A stretch of DNA of 60,117 nucleotides, from the NCBI GenBank assembly GCA_937873455.1, contig CALMYG010000177.1, positions 1-60,117 on the forward strand, written 5' to 3'. The position numbers were made by a program, and so were the translations under genes. The stretch's first letter is position 1. Every line of letters begins with the position of its first letter. The DNA is from an uncultured Verrucomicrobiota bacterium (GTDB taxonomy: Bacteria > Verrucomicrobiota > Kiritimatiellia > CAIVKH01). Positions 34,212 through 41,922 of this stretch are shown here, in pieces. Below the pieces are notes generated by a model that saw only the letters and a list, made by a program, of their open reading frames with translations, searched no databases and had not been told where the DNA came from.

Positions 34212-34605
34212 GATCGAACTCCTTATGCTGATGCACCATTACTTACCTGCCGCGTCAAAGCCGGTCAAGCATTATTTGCCGTAAATAACTAATTATAAAT
34301 GCATTACGCATATTCCATCCGGCCATGATCCGCACACCGGTTTGATCCAACATGAGGTTGCATGGCTTATCAATCGTTTCGGTGAGTCAGACAACCAAAC
34401 CCGCATGAAAAGGACACACCCACCGTCCGGTAAGCCGCGATATCCATTAAAGAAACACACATGCACACATATTGTTTGACATATATAATTTCGGAATTAT
34501 TAATCTAACTGATCCGCAAACCTTTAACTCGCGACAACTACCGATCATGACCAGGAAATACTTGGTGAAATGGAGAAAACCCACAGTCAGGGATATAATT
34601 AAACC
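34212..34605. other. Intergenic region with TonB-operon promoters
   Basis: Bases 34212-34470 show nothing I can name. TTGACA (34476-34481) and TATTAA (34498-34503) form a promoter with the inverted repeat ATAATT-TCGG-AATTAT (34485-34500) inside it. A second, perfect TATAAT (34594-34599) ends six bases before the ATG at 34606, which suggests an additional leaderless start. The TTGACATATA context is shared with the heme-operon promoter at 16642. Confidence 0.5.
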
Positions 34606-35376
34606 ATGAGTATCCGTATGGTGAGCGTAATCGGTGTCGGCATCAGCGTCCTGGCCACACATGGGTTTGCCGGCGAATTGGATGCCCTGGCCGGGCGATG
34701 GATCGCGCTGCGCTCCGAACTCGCCGCCGAACAATCGGCATGGACGGACCAGGAGCGTGCCCTTCACCTGGAAACAAACCTTCTGCAGCGTGAACGCGAT
34801 GCGTTGCTGGCCGAATTGGCCCGCGATGCGGAAACAACCTCGGCGGAAGCAGCCGACCAAGCCGCCGAAGCGGCCCGAAGCGAGGAACTACAGCGCGCGT
34901 TGAACGATGTCCATCCGGTGTTGACCCGCGTGGAAACCCGGCTCCGGAGTTGGACCAATGCGGTGCCCGCGGCAATCGGGGAGGACGTGCAACGGGCCTT
35001 ATCCGCCCTGCCGGATAGTGAAACCGCGGCTCGCGGGATGAGCCTGGGCCAGCGCATGCAACGAATCGTGGGCATTCTCGGCTCAATGGAATCGCTTCAA
35101 ATTCAGGTCCACGTTACCCAGGAACTGGTTCAAGACGGATTGGGGGGGCGCCGGCTTTGCGACACCCTATACCTTGGGCTTGCCCGTGCGTTTGCCGTTT
35201 CAATGGACGATGCGTGGGCGGCCATCGCTGTACCGGGCGATCAGGGCTGGTCGTGGACTCCTGCCCCCGAAGCCTCCCGCGACATACGCCAGGCAATTCG
35301 CATAGCCCGGCGGGAGCAGTTGGCGCAATTTGTTCCGTTACCGCTCCACATTCCGATTACCGAGGAGGCGCCGTGA
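34606..35376 (+). CDS. Periplasmic coiled-coil protein, DUF3450-like, of the TonB operon
   Basis: 256 residues with a signal peptide (about 1-22), a coiled coil (about 25-105, rich in Glu/Ala/Arg) and a C-terminal globular part (GWSWTPAPEASRDIRQAIRIARREQLAQFVPLPL). The domain order and its place before an ExbB-like gene match the DUF3450 proteins that open TtpC/ExbB/ExbD/TonB operons in Vibrio and marine bacteria. It is thought to help the periplasmic side of the complex. Its stop overlaps the next ATG (TGATG). Confidence 0.82.
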   Translation: MSIRMVSVIGVGISVLATHGFAGELDALAGRWIALRSELAAEQSAWTDQERALHLETNLLQRERDALLAELARDAETTSAEAADQAAEAARSEELQRALNDVHPVLTRVETRLRSWTNAVPAAIGEDVQRALSALPDSETAARGMSLGQRMQRIVGILGSMESLQIQVHVTQELVQDGLGGRRLCDTLYLGLARAFAVSMDDAWAAIAVPGDQGWSWTPAPEASRDIRQAIRIARREQLAQFVPLPLHIPITEEAP

Positions 35377-36764
35377 TGCGTACCATGATCTGGGTGGCGC
35401 TGGTCTGGGCGCTCGTGGGCGAAGTGCGCGTGGAAGCGAATACGAATACCGTTTCCATGGAAGCGGCCATCCGCACCCTCCAGAAGGATATTGAACGCGC
35501 ATCAGCCGAGTTGATCCGCGCGCGCGAAACGATCGCGCAAGCGCGCCGTCCGCTTGCGGAAACTTTGGATTCCCTGCAGCGCGAAGTGGCCGACTTGCGC
35601 AATGAGGCAGCCCGCCAACGCATCCTGCGCCAGCAGGATGAACGCGAGCGGATTGCGCGCGCCGAGACCAAAGCACGGCGGGAGGACGAGTTCCGCTACC
35701 TGTCCGCCCTGCTTTCGGAATATGAACGGAGCGCGGCAACGCGTATGCTGGAGATCGAGGCGCGTCACCCCACGGAGCAGCACATGCCGGGCGCCGAGGC
35801 ACAGCAACCCGAAGAACTTCCAAAACGCCTCGCGGTGGTATTGAACGGCGGTGTGGATCGCGCGGCGCGGCGCCTGGGCGGCTATCGCTTTCCGGCCACC
35901 GCCGTAGATGCCCAGGGGCAGGACGTCGCAGGAACCGCGTTGCTCGCCGGCCCGGTGGCCTATTTTTTCTCCAGCGACGGGTCACAGGCCGGTGTCCTGG
36001 GCACGCGCTTTGGCCGGGCACACCCCTCGTTGGAGAAGCTGCCCGCAGGCGCGGGCGCGGCTATTCGAGAACTGGCCGAAGGTCGATCCGCGCGGGTCCC
36101 GGTTGATGTGAGCGGCGGTGATGCCATCAAGGTCGAACAGGCGAAGACGAGCTGGGGAGATGACCTCCGAAAAGGCGGCTTCGTCATGTGGCCGCTGGGC
36201 GCGGTTGGTTTGCTGGCGCTGGTGCTTGCGGTCTGGAAAGCGTGGTCGCTGGCCCGTACGCGCGTCGAGGATCACGAGGCCTGGTCCGATGCCCTGCGGC
36301 TCGTGCGCACGGGCGATGTAGACGGGGCGCGCGCCATGGCGGAACGAGCCCCGCAACCCTTGCGCTCGGTGTTTCAAGAAGGCATTGCGTATCGCGCGGT
36401 GCCACGCGAGCGCTTGGAGGAAATCCTCCACGAACATATCGTCGGCTTCATGCCTGCCCTGGAACGGCACCTGGGTACGCTCGCCGTTCTGGGCGGCATC
36501 GCCCCGCTACTGGGTCTGCTGGGCACGGTAACCGGAATGATCCATACGTTCCAACTGGTGACGATTTTCGGGTCGGGCGACGCAAAACTTTTGTCCGGCG
36601 GAATTTCCGAGGCGCTGATCACGACCAAGTACGGACTCGTCATTGCCGTGCCGGTCCTGCTTGCCCACGCTGGCCTCGTGCGCCGTGCCCGCGGCTTACT
36701 GGCCGCCTTCGAGCAAACTGCGATAGCCGTCGTGAACGACTTGAAGGGGCGGGATGGCGCCTGA
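35376..36764 (+). CDS. ExbB/TolQ-family proton channel with periplasmic extension (TtpC-type)
   Basis: 462 residues from the ATG that opens a signal peptide (MRTMIWVALVWALVGEVRVEA). Residues 27-130 are coiled coil, about 140-260 a further periplasmic part, and about 266-462 the MotA/TolQ/ExbB domain with three membrane segments (KGGFVMWPLGAVGLLALVLAVWKAW; LGGIAPLLGLLGTVTGMIHTF; SGGISEALITTKYGLVIAVPVLL). This is the TtpC architecture, which in Vibrio is needed for the TonB2 system. The upstream open frame was rejected because it lies inside the DUF3450 gene. The stop overlaps the next ATG. Confidence 0.9.
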   Translation: MRTMIWVALVWALVGEVRVEANTNTVSMEAAIRTLQKDIERASAELIRARETIAQARRPLAETLDSLQREVADLRNEAARQRILRQQDERERIARAETKARREDEFRYLSALLSEYERSAATRMLEIEARHPTEQHMPGAEAQQPEELPKRLAVVLNGGVDRAARRLGGYRFPATAVDAQGQDVAGTALLAGPVAYFFSSDGSQAGVLGTRFGRAHPSLEKLPAGAGAAIRELAEGRSARVPVDVSGGDAIKVEQAKTSWGDDLRKGGFVMWPLGAVGLLALVLAVWKAWSLARTRVEDHEAWSDALRLVRTGDVDGARAMAERAPQPLRSVFQEGIAYRAVPRERLEEILHEHIVGFMPALERHLGTLAVLGGIAPLLGLLGTVTGMIHTFQLVTIFGSGDAKLLSGGISEALITTKYGLVIAVPVLLAHAGLVRRARGLLAAFEQTAIAVVNDLKGRDGA

Positions 36765-37396
36765 TGATCGAAGAACTATCCATCTGGGTATACTGGCGTT
36801 CCGGCGGCGTTCTGCTGATTCCGCTGGCCCTCACCAGCGTGGGCATTTGGGCACTATTCCTCCACATGCGCCGTCATTTTCTGGACCTTCTGAACAGCAG
36901 TGATCCGCTGGTGCGTCAACTCTCCGCGTTGGAACCGGACCAGGATGGTGACGCGTTGGAGCGGACAATCGTCAGTGCGCCGGGCCCGCTTGCCCGCCTT
37001 CTCCATGCGGTCATATGCGAGGTGCGCAATGGCGCGGCCGCCGAAGCCGCCTTCGAGCGCTACGGGCGTCTGGCCCGGCAAAGTTGGCGACGCGAACTCC
37101 TAATCCTCGCCGCACTGACGAGCATTGCTCCCCTCCTGGGCTTGCTGGGCACCGTGGCCGGAATGGTCGACACCTTCGATGCCGTATCCACCGCGGCGGG
37201 CGCGACCGCTTCGCGGGTGGCGGGGGGCATCAGCACGGCGCTCATTACGACGCAATTCGGTTTGATCATCGCGTTACCCGGGGTATTCGGACTGGCGCGA
37301 TTGGAACGGATGATCCGGACCCTGGAAGTGCGCTGGGCCGAGTGCCGGAGCATGGTGCTCGCCATCGGCGTTCGCGGGAGTGAAACGGCGCCATGA
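36764..37396 (+). CDS. exbB: ExbB-family proton channel subunit
   Basis: 210 residues, three membrane segments: VLLIPLALTSVGIWALFLHMRRHF near the start, then SIAPLLGLLGTVAGMVDTFDAVS and GGISTALITTQFGLIIALPGVF. It is the plain ExbB2-like partner of the longer TtpC-type protein, forming the proton-driven motor with ExbD. The ATG shares one base with the previous stop, and the end overlaps the exbD start by four bases (ATGA). Confidence 0.93.
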   Translation: MIEELSIWVYWRSGGVLLIPLALTSVGIWALFLHMRRHFLDLLNSSDPLVRQLSALEPDQDGDALERTIVSAPGPLARLLHAVICEVRNGAAAEAAFERYGRLARQSWRRELLILAALTSIAPLLGLLGTVAGMVDTFDAVSTAAGATASRVAGGISTALITTQFGLIIALPGVFGLARLERMIRTLEVRWAECRSMVLAIGVRGSETAP

Positions 37397-37797
37397 AACG
37401 CGTCGCCTTGAGCCTCGAAGCGGAACGCGGGGTTGAAGTCAACATGGCCCCGTTGATCGACTGCGTCTTTCTCTTGCTGATTTTCTTTGTCGTGACGGCG
37501 GTTTTTGTTGAAGAAACCGGCGTAGAGGTGCAGAAACCGCAGGCCACGAGCGCACAGGATTTGGAACGACAAAGCATCCTGATCGCCCTGACCGCCGACG
37601 GCCGCATCATGCACGCCGGGCGTGAGATTTCCCTATCCGCCGTGCGCGGCATCGTCAGCCGTCAGCTTCGCGAAAAAGAGGCGCCGGTTATCATTCTCTC
37701 CGACGGCGATGCCCGAACCTCACCGTTGGTCGATGTGATCGATGAGTGCAAGCTGGCCGGGGCCAAACAGGTCAGTATTGCGGCGCGGCGGGAGTAA
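37393..37797 (+). CDS. exbD: ExbD/TolR biopolymer transport protein
   Basis: 134 residues with VNMAPLIDCVFLLLIFFVVTAVFVEETGVEVQKP, the single membrane helix carrying the essential Asp of ExbD/TolR, followed by the periplasmic domain with ILIALTADGRIMHAGREI. It couples proton flow to TonB. It overlaps exbB by four bases and is followed two bases later by tonB. Confidence 0.95.
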   Translation: MKRVALSLEAERGVEVNMAPLIDCVFLLLIFFVVTAVFVEETGVEVQKPQATSAQDLERQSILIALTADGRIMHAGREISLSAVRGIVSRQLREKEAPVIILSDGDARTSPLVDVIDECKLAGAKQVSIAARRE

Positions 37798-37799
37798 CG

Positions 37800-38474
37800 A
37801 TGACCGCCCCGCGACAGTTGCATCCGCCTTGGGGAGCTCCGCGCTGGACGTGGCATTCCGTGGCCTTGGCGGTGGCAATCAGTGCGTGCCTCTTTGTGGC
37901 GCTTCCCCTTCTTGAAAAGCTTACCGGGCAGATGCAGGGCGACGCCAGTATTCGCTCGATTGACGGGGTCGTTCCGCCCCCGCCACCGCCCCCACCCCCG
38001 CCGGCCCGCCCACCGGAAGAACAAGCGCGTCCACGTCCACAGCCGCGACTCGATGCCCCCAAACCGCGACTTGATCCGATGCGCCTGGCGTTTTCGCTGG
38101 GGCGTGACTTCGGCGGCATCGGCGGCGATTTCTTTACGGACTTTGCGATTATGGATCACGGCGGACTGGCTTCATCCGATCTCGTCTTTGAAATCGCGGA
38201 ACTTGACACGCCACCGCGCGCCCTGGCGCATGTGCCGCCGGTATATCCCCCGCAAGCGCGAAACCGGCGCGTCGAAGGCGAAGTCGCGCTCGAATTCATT
38301 GTCGGTTCTGACGGCATGGTGGGCGAGGTACGGGTCATTTCAAGCAAGCCGCCCATGCTTTTTGATGATGCCGCGGTGCAGGCCGTACAACGTTGGCGCT
38401 TCCAACCCGGTCAGCGGGACGGACAACCGGTATCGACCCGGGTGCGCCAGTCGCTATTTTTCCGATTGGAGTAA
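37800..38474 (+). CDS. tonB: TonB energy-transducing protein
   Basis: 224 residues: one membrane anchor (about 20-40), a proline-rich spacer including ten prolines in a row (about 58-100), and the C-terminal TonB fold (about 150-224: VPPVYPPQARNRRVEGEVALEFIVGSDGMVGEVRVISSKP ... AVQRWRFQPG). It bridges to the TonB boxes of the receptors at 12472-14556 and 31246-33243. The ATG at 37800 was preferred over an in-frame start 54 bases upstream within exbD. Confidence 0.95.
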   Translation: MTAPRQLHPPWGAPRWTWHSVALAVAISACLFVALPLLEKLTGQMQGDASIRSIDGVVPPPPPPPPPPARPPEEQARPRPQPRLDAPKPRLDPMRLAFSLGRDFGGIGGDFFTDFAIMDHGGLASSDLVFEIAELDTPPRALAHVPPVYPPQARNRRVEGEVALEFIVGSDGMVGEVRVISSKPPMLFDDAAVQAVQRWRFQPGQRDGQPVSTRVRQSLFFRLE

Positions 38475-38476
38475 GT

Positions 38477-39790
38477 ATGAAACGAATCCTGATACGATCT
38501 ATGGTGACCATGCTCATCTTGAGCGGAGTAAGCGCGGCGGCCCGCGAGATCGAGCCGCGTGCCGCCTTCGAGCCCTCGGTAACCCGTGAGGAACATGAAT
38601 GGATTCGAGCGGCGGCCGACATCGCCGCCACCAACATCCCGGCGGCCGTGGCGTTGCTCGAACCGCGCCGCGGTCCGCGGGCAAGCGCCGCTCTTGATTT
38701 CGCCGTCGGCAATTTCCATTTCCAAGCCGGCGATGAAACCGAGGCCATCAACGCGTATCGCCAGGCGCTGGACAAACTGCCGCGTTTCCGCGCCGCCCGG
38801 GTGAATCTGGCGCGCATCTTTTTGCTGCAAGATCAACCGCGTGAAGCCATGGACTTGTTGCGCGGGGTGGCCGAAGATGGACAGGGTGATGCCGATACAT
38901 ACCTGCTGCTTGGCCACGCCTTGTTGCTGATCGATGCTCCGCTGTCGGCGGAGACGGCATATCGCCAATCACTGATGCTGCGCCCTCGAGACCCGGATGC
39001 GTTGCTGGGAATCGCGCGCGCCTTACTTCCCCAGGATCGACTGGGCGAGAGTCTTGCCGTCGCCGGCGAACTTCTGATGCGCCAGCCGCACCGGATCGAA
39101 TTGCACAGCCTGCGCGCCAATACGCTCCTCGCCATGGACCGTGGCGAGGACGCCGCCGCCGCGCTGGAAGCCGCGCGCCGGCTTGGCCTGGCGGATGCCG
39201 ACATGCTGGCCAGCTTGGGCGACCTGCATCTGAACGCCGGTCGTTATGACGACGCCGCCTCCTGCTACGAGGCGGTGCTTGCAACCTCCACCCCGCGGAC
39301 CGACCGTCTCTTGCGCGCCATCGAGGCGCTGATCCAGTCCGGACAGGCGACGATCGCCGGACGGCTAGCCGATCACTTGCGCTCCCTCATCTCGGACACC
39401 GGAACTCCCGCCGACCAGCGCCGGTTGATGCGGTTTGATACCGAGTTGGCCCTCCAACGCAACGACACCGATACCGCTCAAAAAAAGCTGGAGGGACTCG
39501 TGCAAACAGACCCACTGGATGGTTGGGCGCTACTCAAACTCGCCGAACTGCATCGCGCCGGGGACCGGCTTGAAGACGCCATCATGCTGTGCGAACGCGC
39601 CGCCCGCCTGCCGGAAACGCAGGTGGACGCACTCATTGCCCAGGCCCAGATCGAGGTTCAGCGCGAGCGCTACACGCAAGCCGCCCACTTGCTCGCGTCC
39701 GCCACCGCCCTGCGCCCCAACGAACGCATCCAACGTTATCTGGAACAAGTCCAACGCCTCGCCCGCTTGACCGCCCATGAGTCACCATGA
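38477..39790 (+). CDS. TPR-repeat periplasmic protein ending the TonB operon
   Basis: 437 residues with a signal peptide (about 1-22) and about 10-12 TPR-like helix pairs (GDETEAINAYRQALDKLPRFRAARVNLARIFLL, AETAYRQSLMLRPRDPDALLGIARALL, GRYDDAASCYEAVL). A TPR protein at the end of TtpC/ExbB/ExbD/TonB operons is known from Vibrio. It probably acts as a scaffold in the periplasm. It starts two bases after the tonB stop. Confidence 0.9.
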   Translation: MKRILIRSMVTMLILSGVSAAAREIEPRAAFEPSVTREEHEWIRAAADIAATNIPAAVALLEPRRGPRASAALDFAVGNFHFQAGDETEAINAYRQALDKLPRFRAARVNLARIFLLQDQPREAMDLLRGVAEDGQGDADTYLLLGHALLLIDAPLSAETAYRQSLMLRPRDPDALLGIARALLPQDRLGESLAVAGELLMRQPHRIELHSLRANTLLAMDRGEDAAAALEAARRLGLADADMLASLGDLHLNAGRYDDAASCYEAVLATSTPRTDRLLRAIEALIQSGQATIAGRLADHLRSLISDTGTPADQRRLMRFDTELALQRNDTDTAQKKLEGLVQTDPLDGWALLKLAELHRAGDRLEDAIMLCERAARLPETQVDALIAQAQIEVQRERYTQAAHLLASATALRPNERIQRYLEQVQRLARLTAHESP

Positions 39791-39819
39791 CGCCTCCGGC
39801 CTCGGCGGCCAAGCGCCAT

Positions 39820-39837
39820 GCCGGGGGAAAACCCGGG
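39820..39837. terminator. Hairpin between convergent TPR and lipoprotein genes
   Basis: CCGGG and CCCGG pair around a GGAAAA-type loop in the 50-base gap between the TPR gene and the minus-strand lipoprotein gene. It may serve both directions. Confidence 0.4.
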
Positions 39838-39840
39838 CCA

Positions 39841-40272
39841 TCAGCGCTCAAGTGATCCGGCATTCCGGCCGTTGACCATGACCGTATAGCGACCGGGTGG
39901 CGGCGTGGGCAGGTCCACCACCCCGCGAAAGTTTTCGATAACCTGAATGCACATCACGTCAGGATCGACCACGCTGTAGACCTCCACCTTGATGCGATGC
40001 GTGGAATCGGGAGGCCGGACCACGGCCCGCCACGCATGACACGGCGTCGGCAGCGTGCCCTCGATTTCAAGGCGGTACTGGGGCGGTTCCGATTCCAACA
40101 CCACAATAACGGCGCGATCGACGGACGCCTGACCCCGCTGCAAGCCGGCATCGGATTCCCGGGGACGGTAATCATACGGCTTATCGTCGGCGGCATCCGA
40201 ATCATCACAACCCACGGATAGAGCCAGTGTCCCCATAAAACCGAACAACACAATAACCGCAAATTTTTTCAT
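39841..40272 (-). CDS. Small lipoprotein of unknown function
   Basis: 143 residues: MKKFAVIVLFGFMGTLALSVGCDDSD has a lipoprotein signal with Cys22 in a LSVGC lipobox. The mature part has an acidic start (DDSDAADDKPYDYRPRESD) and a compact beta-rich domain with YRLEIEGTLPTPCHAWRAVVRPP and FRGVVDLPTPPPGRYTVMVNGR. AAGGA lies 11 bases before the ATG, a little far; an in-frame ATG four codons upstream would overlap this site. The family is not recognised. Confidence 0.75.
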   Translation of the reverse strand: MKKFAVIVLFGFMGTLALSVGCDDSDAADDKPYDYRPRESDAGLQRGQASVDRAVIVVLESEPPQYRLEIEGTLPTPCHAWRAVVRPPDSTHRIKVEVYSVVDPDVMCIQVIENFRGVVDLPTPPPGRYTVMVNGRNAGSLER

Positions 40273-40355
40273 CGTATTTCGCATCCTTACCGCGCAGAGC
40301 GGTTGTTTCAGCGTGTCGTCACACGATCCACATGTATTCCAATTACCCCGGGCCA

Positions 40356-41825
40356 TCAACGGAAAAGCGCATCATCGCCTCCTCCGGAAGTTCCGTCGTG
40401 TTCAGCCGCCCGAATGAGGACAAAATCGAATGGGAAGCTGAAAAACTGCGTGTGCAACGGGCCGCCCGGAAGATAAGGCGTCAAGGGTTGCCAGTTTTGC
40501 GGATCAAGACTCGGCGAAAACTCCAACCGCACCGGATCATATCCACCCCATCCGATCTCGAGCGGACCGGCGGGATCGTCCGGATTGCTTTGAATTATTT
40601 CCACCATGGGACTGCCCGACTTGGCGATTTCGCCGCTGTCCTGACTGAACCATTCGACCGGCACCGGCAAGTGAAACTCCACGTACAGCGATACCGTGAT
40701 AAACACATCAAAGAAACTGTCCACAAACAAGGGTTTCGAAACCGGGAAAAACAACACCAGCCCTTCGCCCGGAAAGTCGCCCAAAATTGCGTTATTGTTC
40801 AACTCAAACGGAAGTTCGATCACCTCACTGAACACCAAAGGAGGAGGCGCATCGGGACTTTCAACCGTGATGTGCAACTGCGCGCCTCCGGGAAAATAAG
40901 GGAGGTACGGGTCACTGATGCTATGCAGCAAATCGCCCCCGGGATGAAACGGCACGAAAAAGGAAAAACCCGGGGTACTGCCCGGATCGCGCAGGATCGC
41001 GTCCCGGGAAATCGCGTTGGACTGAAACGTCGGGAAATTACTAAAGACCAGAGGAGGGCCGAATACATGTGTCATAATGGCCGCGGTTACATGAAAATCC
41101 CCGTGATCGGTTACGTATAAGATGAATTGCTCCTGATCGGGATGCGGGGAATTCGTGATGGCCGCACCTGCGTTTTGTATGGCTTGCCGCAAGCCCGCCG
41201 CGGTGCCATTCTGGTCCCACCCTCCCGCGGTGGTGCCCGCCACCGCTTCGTAGGTCGTGTTGGGTTCACCGGAAAAGTTGCGACCAATCCGGGCATCCTG
41301 ATCAACATCCCGGCCACGCCGGTCATCCGGCTGCCCGGCGTAGAACACCACATGGCGGCTTCGAACAACACCGCCGGTGGATACGCGTTCCATGGGGAAG
41401 TTGGTCGGATGCAGTCCACCTCCCGTCATCGGCGTTTCCCGGCGATTCCGGGTCCCCACCCCGCCGTTATGAATATCCTGGGCGGTGCGCCCGGGGCCGG
41501 GTCGCAACCCCCGGCTCGCGCCATCATCGTACCCCCCATAAATACCCAACTGCCCCGGACTGGTACCGCTGATCACGGTGGTGTTGGGGTCGCCATCGAA
41601 CTTGTCGACCATATTGCCCCCATAACACTGGGTCAACACCACCAGTTTTTTGGAATTGGTCGGGATGTACTGCTTGATCCAGTGAGCCACATTGGTGTCG
41701 GGAATGGAAGCTCCAGACGACGTGGACAACGTACCGTTGGTGCTGATGTTGGTTACGGCGACGGCGCGGGCATTGTGAACGGCCACGATACCGATAAGGC
41801 ACGATACGACGACTCGTGTTTTCAT
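40356..41825 (-). CDS. Exported protein with legumain/caspase-like motifs in reversed order
   Basis: 489 residues with a signal peptide (about 1-20). KKLVVLTQCYGGNMVDKF (Cys67) resembles the strand carrying the catalytic cysteine of clan CD peptidases (legumain, caspases, gingipains). QFILYVTDHGDFH (His241 in DHG) resembles the strand with the catalytic histidine. In the known families His comes before Cys; here Cys comes first by about 170 residues, with RHVVFYAGQPDDR (about 158-170) between them. The C-terminal 200 residues look beta-rich. GGGAG precedes the ATG. It follows the giant gene at 41923 by 97 bases and may belong to that operon. Peptidase activity is a hypothesis. Confidence 0.6.
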   Translation of the reverse strand: MKTRVVVSCLIGIVAVHNARAVAVTNISTNGTLSTSSGASIPDTNVAHWIKQYIPTNSKKLVVLTQCYGGNMVDKFDGDPNTTVISGTSPGQLGIYGGYDDGASRGLRPGPGRTAQDIHNGGVGTRNRRETPMTGGGLHPTNFPMERVSTGGVVRSRHVVFYAGQPDDRRGRDVDQDARIGRNFSGEPNTTYEAVAGTTAGGWDQNGTAAGLRQAIQNAGAAITNSPHPDQEQFILYVTDHGDFHVTAAIMTHVFGPPLVFSNFPTFQSNAISRDAILRDPGSTPGFSFFVPFHPGGDLLHSISDPYLPYFPGGAQLHITVESPDAPPPLVFSEVIELPFELNNNAILGDFPGEGLVLFFPVSKPLFVDSFFDVFITVSLYVEFHLPVPVEWFSQDSGEIAKSGSPMVEIIQSNPDDPAGPLEIGWGGYDPVRLEFSPSLDPQNWQPLTPYLPGGPLHTQFFSFPFDFVLIRAAEHDGTSGGGDDALFR

Positions 41826-41894
41826 CTTTCACTCTCCCTTGGTGGCGTGCACCACCTTGGCGACGCTTTGGGTGGCGCCATCAACGCATCCAAA

Positions 41895-41912
41895 GCGGCG
41901 AAAAGACGCCGC
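41895..41912 (-). terminator. Weak hairpin after the giant exoprotein operon
   Basis: On the minus strand GCGGCG-N6-CGCCGC is followed by TTT, ten bases past the stop of the 2952-residue gene. With so short a T-run, partial readthrough into the 40356-41825 gene is likely. Confidence 0.4.
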
Positions 41913-41922
41913 ACGCCAATTA

